A stretch of DNA of 9,075 bases, from assembly GCA_035464115.1 (NCBI GenBank), contig DATHSN010000147.1:1-9075 (forward strand), given 5' to 3'. This stretch comes from DATHSN01 sp035464115. Its GTDB lineage: Bacteria; Actinomycetota; Acidimicrobiia; Acidimicrobiales; SKKL01. Below the pieces are notes generated by a model. That model saw nothing but the letters and a program-made list of their open reading frames with translations, searched no databases and was not told where the DNA came from. Position numbers and translations under genes: made by a program. Of this stretch, positions 6,804 to 9,075 are shown piece by piece. Within the stretch, counting starts at the first letter, position 1. Each line of letters opens with the position of its first letter.

Positions 6804-6821
6804 CGCGGCCGAGACTACCGT
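6793..6821 (+). promoter_or_regulatory. Promoter of the rightward amidotransferase-SDR-MarR operon
   Basis: A -35-like TTGGCG at 6793-6798 is followed after 17 bases by a -10-like TACCGT at 6816-6821. The -35 lies inside the first codons of the divergent hydrolase gene. Transcription would start near 6828, giving a leader of about 28 bases with GGAG at 6847-6850, five bases before the GTG start at 6856. The -10 overlaps the left arm of the palindrome. Confidence 0.5.
6812..6817 (-). promoter_or_regulatory. Possible -10 element for the alpha/beta hydrolase operon (leaderless start)
   Basis: TAGTCT on the minus strand (TAnnnT) ends eight bases before the ATG at 6803. Transcription starting at or next to the ATG would give a leaderless mRNA, common in actinobacteria and in line with the missing ribosome site. 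It overlaps the -10 of the opposite promoter. No good -35 is visible. Confidence 0.35.
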
Positions 6822-6836
6822 TCGGCTCCGAACGAC
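6815..6836 (+). promoter_or_regulatory. Palindromic operator-like box, copy 2 (divergent promoter)
   Basis: The core CGTTCGG, CT, CCGAACG (6819-6834) is a perfect 7+7 inverted repeat with a 2-base centre. With flanks starting CTAC and ending GAC it matches the box at 3680-3701 in 19 of 22 positions. It sits between the alpha/beta hydrolase and amidotransferase genes, overlaps the rightward -10 and abuts the leftward one, so a single bound dimer could control both operons. The MarR protein encoded at the end of the rightward operon is the obvious candidate, giving autoregulation; this is inference. Confidence 0.7.
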
Positions 6837-6855
6837 CGCCGGAAACGGAGCGCCA

Positions 6856-7590
6856 GTGACGCCACGCCCCCTCATCGGACTGCCCGGCCGCCGCAAGGTC
6901 GGCCGCCAGATCGACGAGTTCCCCGAGGCGCTCCACGGCGTCGATCTCGACCTCTACTTCGCCGACTACGCCCGCGGGGTCCTCGAGGCGGGAGGCCTGC
7001 CCGTGCACCTCCCGGTCGACGCCGACCCGGCCGAGCTGGCCGAGCACCTCGACGGCGTGGTCCTCACCGGTGGGGCTGATCTCTCGCCGACGTTGTACGG
7101 CGCGGAACCCGAGACCGATCTGTTCCCGCCCGAGCCCCGGCGCGACACCTACGAGCTCGCGCTCGTCGATCGGGCCCTGGGCCTCGACCTCCCCGTCCTC
7201 GGGATCTGCCGTGGCCTGCAGCTGCTCAACGTGCGGGCCGGTGGGTCGCTGCACCAGCACGTCCCGGCCCACTCCCGCTTCGACATCGTCCCCGACAGCG
7301 AGGTGCACGAGATCGTGACCGAGCCCGGAAGCCGCCTCGCCGGGCTCTACGGGAGCTCGATGACGGTGAACTCGCTGCACCACCAGACGGTCGACCGGGT
7401 GGGTGAGGGACTGGTGGTGACGGCCCGGGCCGAGGACGGCACGGTGGAGGGGCTGGAGCTGCCGGGGCTCGATGTCATCGCGGTGCAATGGCACCCCGAG
7501 ATGATGCGGGGGCGGTCGGGCGATCCGATCTTCGCCTGGATCGTCGAGCGGGCCCGCGCACGGGCCGCCGATCGGGTCGGTCGTCGGTGA
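6856..7590 (+). CDS. Class I glutamine amidotransferase-like gamma-glutamyl hydrolase (PuuD / peptidase C26-like)
   Basis: A 244-residue stand-alone protein of the peptidase C26/PuuD group. TGGADLSPTLYG at 71-82, nucleophile motif GICRGLQLLNV at 116-126 with Cys118, NSLHHQ near 172-177, and QWHPE at 211-215 with His213 and Glu215 complete the Cys-His-Glu triad. Family members cut a gamma-glutamyl amide bond; PuuD releases GABA and glutamate from gamma-glutamyl-GABA. With a gamma-glutamyl ligase under a matching regulatory box, removal of the gamma-glutamyl group after oxidation of the amine is the best reading (inference). The alternative, supplying ammonia by glutaminase action to a partner as proposed for amidotransferase-like proteins in aniline oxidation, cannot be excluded. 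The GTG start follows GGAG at 6847-6850, and upstream extension would run back through the promoter. The stop overlaps the next start (GTGA). Confidence 0.92.
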   Translation: MTPRPLIGLPGRRKVGRQIDEFPEALHGVDLDLYFADYARGVLEAGGLPVHLPVDADPAELAEHLDGVVLTGGADLSPTLYGAEPETDLFPPEPRRDTYELALVDRALGLDLPVLGICRGLQLLNVRAGGSLHQHVPAHSRFDIVPDSEVHEIVTEPGSRLAGLYGSSMTVNSLHHQTVDRVGEGLVVTARAEDGTVEGLELPGLDVIAVQWHPEMMRGRSGDPIFAWIVERARARAADRVGRR

Positions 7591-8357
7591 GCCACGACCA
7601 CTCGGGGCGGGTCGCCCTCGTCACCGGCGGGGGCGGGGGTATCGGTCGGGCGACGTGCCTGCGCCTGGCCCGGGAGGGCGCCGCCGTCGGGGTCCTCGAT
7701 CTCGACGCCGACGCGGCGGCAGCCACGGTGTCGGCCGTCGCCGACGAGGGCGGCCGGGCGACGGCGGTCGTCGCCGACGTGCGCTCGGGGGAGGCGGTGG
7801 CCGCCGCGGTCGACGCGGTGGTGGCCGAGCTCGGGCCCATCACGCTCTTGGTGAACAACGCCGGCGTGGTGACGATGTCGGGGTTCGACGACCTCAGCGA
7901 GCCCGAGTGGGATCTCGTCGTCGACGTGAACCTCAAGGGCGTGTGGCTCGTGACCCGAGCCGTGGTGCCGTCGATGGCGGCCGAGGGCGGGGGCGCGATC
8001 GTCAACCTGTCCACCGTCGAGGCCGATGTGGTGGTCTCGTCGACGGGACGGGCGCAGATCCACTACAACGCCAGCAAGGGCGGGGTGAAGATGCTCACCA
8101 AGGCCCTCGCGGTGGAGCTGGCCGATCGGTCGATCCGGGTCAACGCGGTGGCCCCTGGTCCGGTCGCCACCGAGTTCGTGTCGCTCGACGGCATCCGGTC
8201 CGACGAGGCGTGGGCGTTCCTGAGCCAGCGCCTGCTGGTGCCGAGGGTGGGCGAGCCCGACGACGTGGCCGCCGCGATCAGCTTCCTGCTCTCCGCCGAC
8301 GCCTCCTGGATCACCGGCGCCCAGCTCCCCGTCGACGGCGGCTGGCTGACCCGATGA
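7587..8357 (+). CDS. Short-chain dehydrogenase/reductase (classical SDR), rightward operon
   Basis: A 256-residue classical SDR. The nucleotide-binding motif TGGGGGIG is at 13-20, NNAG at 90-93, active-site Tyr160 and Lys164 (YNASK), and the probable catalytic Ser142 in VNLSTVE. The spacing from Ser142 to Tyr160 is about five residues longer than usual. Asp38 at the end of the second beta strand (VLDLDAD) suggests NAD(H) preference, in contrast to the other SDR of this window. The C-terminal PVDGGWLTR ending is typical of the FabG-like group. Start and stop overlap the neighbouring genes by four bases, placing it mid-operon between the amidotransferase and the MarR regulator, with no ribosome site of its own. 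It probably handles an alcohol or carbonyl intermediate of the same pathway; the substrate is unknown. Confidence 0.93.
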   Translation: MSHDHSGRVALVTGGGGGIGRATCLRLAREGAAVGVLDLDADAAAATVSAVADEGGRATAVVADVRSGEAVAAAVDAVVAELGPITLLVNNAGVVTMSGFDDLSEPEWDLVVDVNLKGVWLVTRAVVPSMAAEGGGAIVNLSTVEADVVVSSTGRAQIHYNASKGGVKMLTKALAVELADRSIRVNAVAPGPVATEFVSLDGIRSDEAWAFLSQRLLVPRVGEPDDVAAAISFLLSADASWITGAQLPVDGGWLTR

Positions 8358-8929
8358 GCCGGGCTCCGATGCGACGGGGGTTCTCCTCGTCCGACGAGGC
8401 CGACCTGATCCGCGCCGAGCAGGACGTCCAGGCCCGGATCGGCGACCTCGAGGTCGACTTCGTGTCGATGGCGGCGGTGGCCAACGTGTTCCGCGTGGCG
8501 AGCGCAGCGCGGTCGCACCTGGAGCGCTCGGTGCTGGCGCCGCTCGATCTGTCGTTCTCGGCGTTCACGGTGCTGTGGGTGCTGTGGGTGTGGGGCGAGC
8601 AGGAATCCCGCCACCTCGCCGCCGAGGCCGGGATCACCAAGGGCACGCTCACCGGCGTCGTCTCGACCCTCGAGGGACGAGGCCTGGTGGAGCGACGTCC
8701 CCACGCCGACGACCGTCGCCTGGTGCTCGTGCGGGCCACGGCCAAGGGGCGGCGCACGATGCGCACGCTGTTCCCCCGGTTCAACGGTGAGGAGCAGCAG
8801 ATCGTCGCCGGGTTGTCGGTGGCCGAGCGACGTGATCTCGCCCATCTGTTGCGCCAGGTGCTGCGAACCTTGGAGGGGCTCGAGGTCGAGTCCGACGGCT
8901 CGGAGCAGCCGGCGGCGGCACGGGAGTAG
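8354..8929 (+). CDS. MarR-family transcriptional regulator
   Basis: A 191-residue winged-helix regulator. An N-terminal helix (about 35-65) and a hydrophobic segment LSFSAFTVLWVLWVWG (66-81) precede the helix-turn-helix SRHLAAEAGITKGTLTGVVS (85-104), with the recognition helix near 95-108; the wing carries HADDRRLVLVRAT (117-129) with the family's conserved D-x-R pattern, and C-terminal helices (145-177) would make the dimer. MarR proteins are usually repressors released by a small phenolic or catabolite ligand. The ATG start overlaps the SDR stop (ATGA). As last gene of an operon whose promoter carries a perfect palindrome, it could regulate itself, the divergent operon and the GS-like operon. 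NicR of nicotinate degradation is also a MarR protein, but orthology is not claimed. The polar tail after about 178 looks disordered. Confidence 0.93.
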   Translation: MSRAPMRRGFSSSDEADLIRAEQDVQARIGDLEVDFVSMAAVANVFRVASAARSHLERSVLAPLDLSFSAFTVLWVLWVWGEQESRHLAAEAGITKGTLTGVVSTLEGRGLVERRPHADDRRLVLVRATAKGRRTMRTLFPRFNGEEQQIVAGLSVAERRDLAHLLRQVLRTLEGLEVESDGSEQPAAARE

Positions 8930-9035
8930 CTCGCCGGTACCCGGGTGAGCGCGGTGGAGGGGGAGCCGGCGATCGCGGCGCCTTGGCGGCATTCGTCGAC
9001 TCGCCCAGCCCCGTACCCGTCTCCCCCGCCAACCG

Positions 9036-9069
9036 GTTGGCTCGGATTCCGCGCGGAAGCCGAGCCAAC
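9036..9069. terminator. Long near-perfect inverted repeat, possible terminator after the MarR gene
   Basis: The two 17-base halves pair at 16 of 17 positions. Outer arms are GTTGGCTCGG (9036-9045) and CCGAGCCAAC (9060-9069), with one A/G mismatch and an inner TTCCGCGCGGAA palindrome. In RNA this would be a very stable hairpin about 107 bases after the MarR stop. No T-tract is visible, but the window ends six bases later. Many actinobacterial terminators lack a T-tract. It could also be a bidirectional terminator, a repeat element or an operator for the next gene. The rest of the gene-free tail (8930-9035) shows nothing I recognise. Confidence 0.5.
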
Positions 9070-9075
9070 GGGGTG

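Noticed and set aside
6667..7494. Minus-strand open frame opposite the PuuD-like gene
   Set aside because: It would cross the divergent promoter and has no recognisable motif, while the plus strand has a full catalytic triad.
8781..9068. Minus-strand open frame of 95 codons beginning inside the terminal inverted repeat
   Set aside because: Pro/Arg-rich, overlaps the MarR gene, has no good ribosome site and no family resemblance.
1..9075. Search for CRISPR, tRNA, insertion sequence, toxin-antitoxin or defence genes
   Set aside because: No direct-repeat arrays, transposase motifs, terminal repeats or tRNA-like folds were seen; every gene fits metabolism or its regulation.

Overview
The window is very GC-rich (roughly 70-75% by eye), almost fully coding, with strong G/C third-position bias, mostly GTG starts and many 4-base stop/start overlaps. 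This fits a high-GC actinobacterium; an Acidimicrobiia-like or environmental lineage is a guess, as no rRNA or marker gene is present. No tRNA, rRNA, CRISPR array, insertion sequence or origin was seen.

Layout: ten protein genes in two divergent blocks around a 52-bp intergenic region (6804-6855). Leftward (minus strand) block, in transcription order: alpha/beta hydrolase (5970-6803), acyl-CoA-dehydrogenase-fold flavoenzyme (4783-5973), NicX/M29-like metalloenzyme (3743-4786), then, after a 74-bp gap with its own promoter, glutamine-synthetase-like gamma-glutamyl ligase (2385-3668), cytochrome P450 (1178-2341), short-chain dehydrogenase (363-1181) and a class III aminotransferase cut by the left edge (1-352). 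Rightward block: PuuD-like class I glutamine amidotransferase/gamma-glutamyl hydrolase (6856-7590), second short-chain dehydrogenase (7587-8357), MarR-family regulator (8354-8929). A 146-bp non-coding tail ends in a long inverted repeat (9036-9069) that may be a terminator.

How the genes may work together (inference): a gamma-glutamyl ligase, a gamma-glutamyl hydrolase and a GabT-like aminotransferase form the skeleton of a gamma-glutamylated amine pathway of the PuuA/PuuD/PuuE type. Around it sit oxidative enzymes (P450, ACAD-fold flavoenzyme, two SDRs) and a NicX-like protein plus an alpha/beta hydrolase, a pairing reminiscent of the NicX/NicD steps of nicotinate degradation, which is also controlled by a MarR protein (NicR). 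The set therefore looks like a catabolic cluster for an amine or N-heterocycle. I do not recognise this exact combination, and the substrate cannot be read from the sequence.

The strongest regulatory signal is a 22-bp palindromic box present twice, 19 of 22 positions identical, once in the divergent promoter (6815-6836) and once in front of the glutamine-synthetase-like gene (3680-3701). In both places it overlaps a -10-like element in the same register. It could make all ten genes one regulon, with the MarR protein as the most economical candidate regulator.
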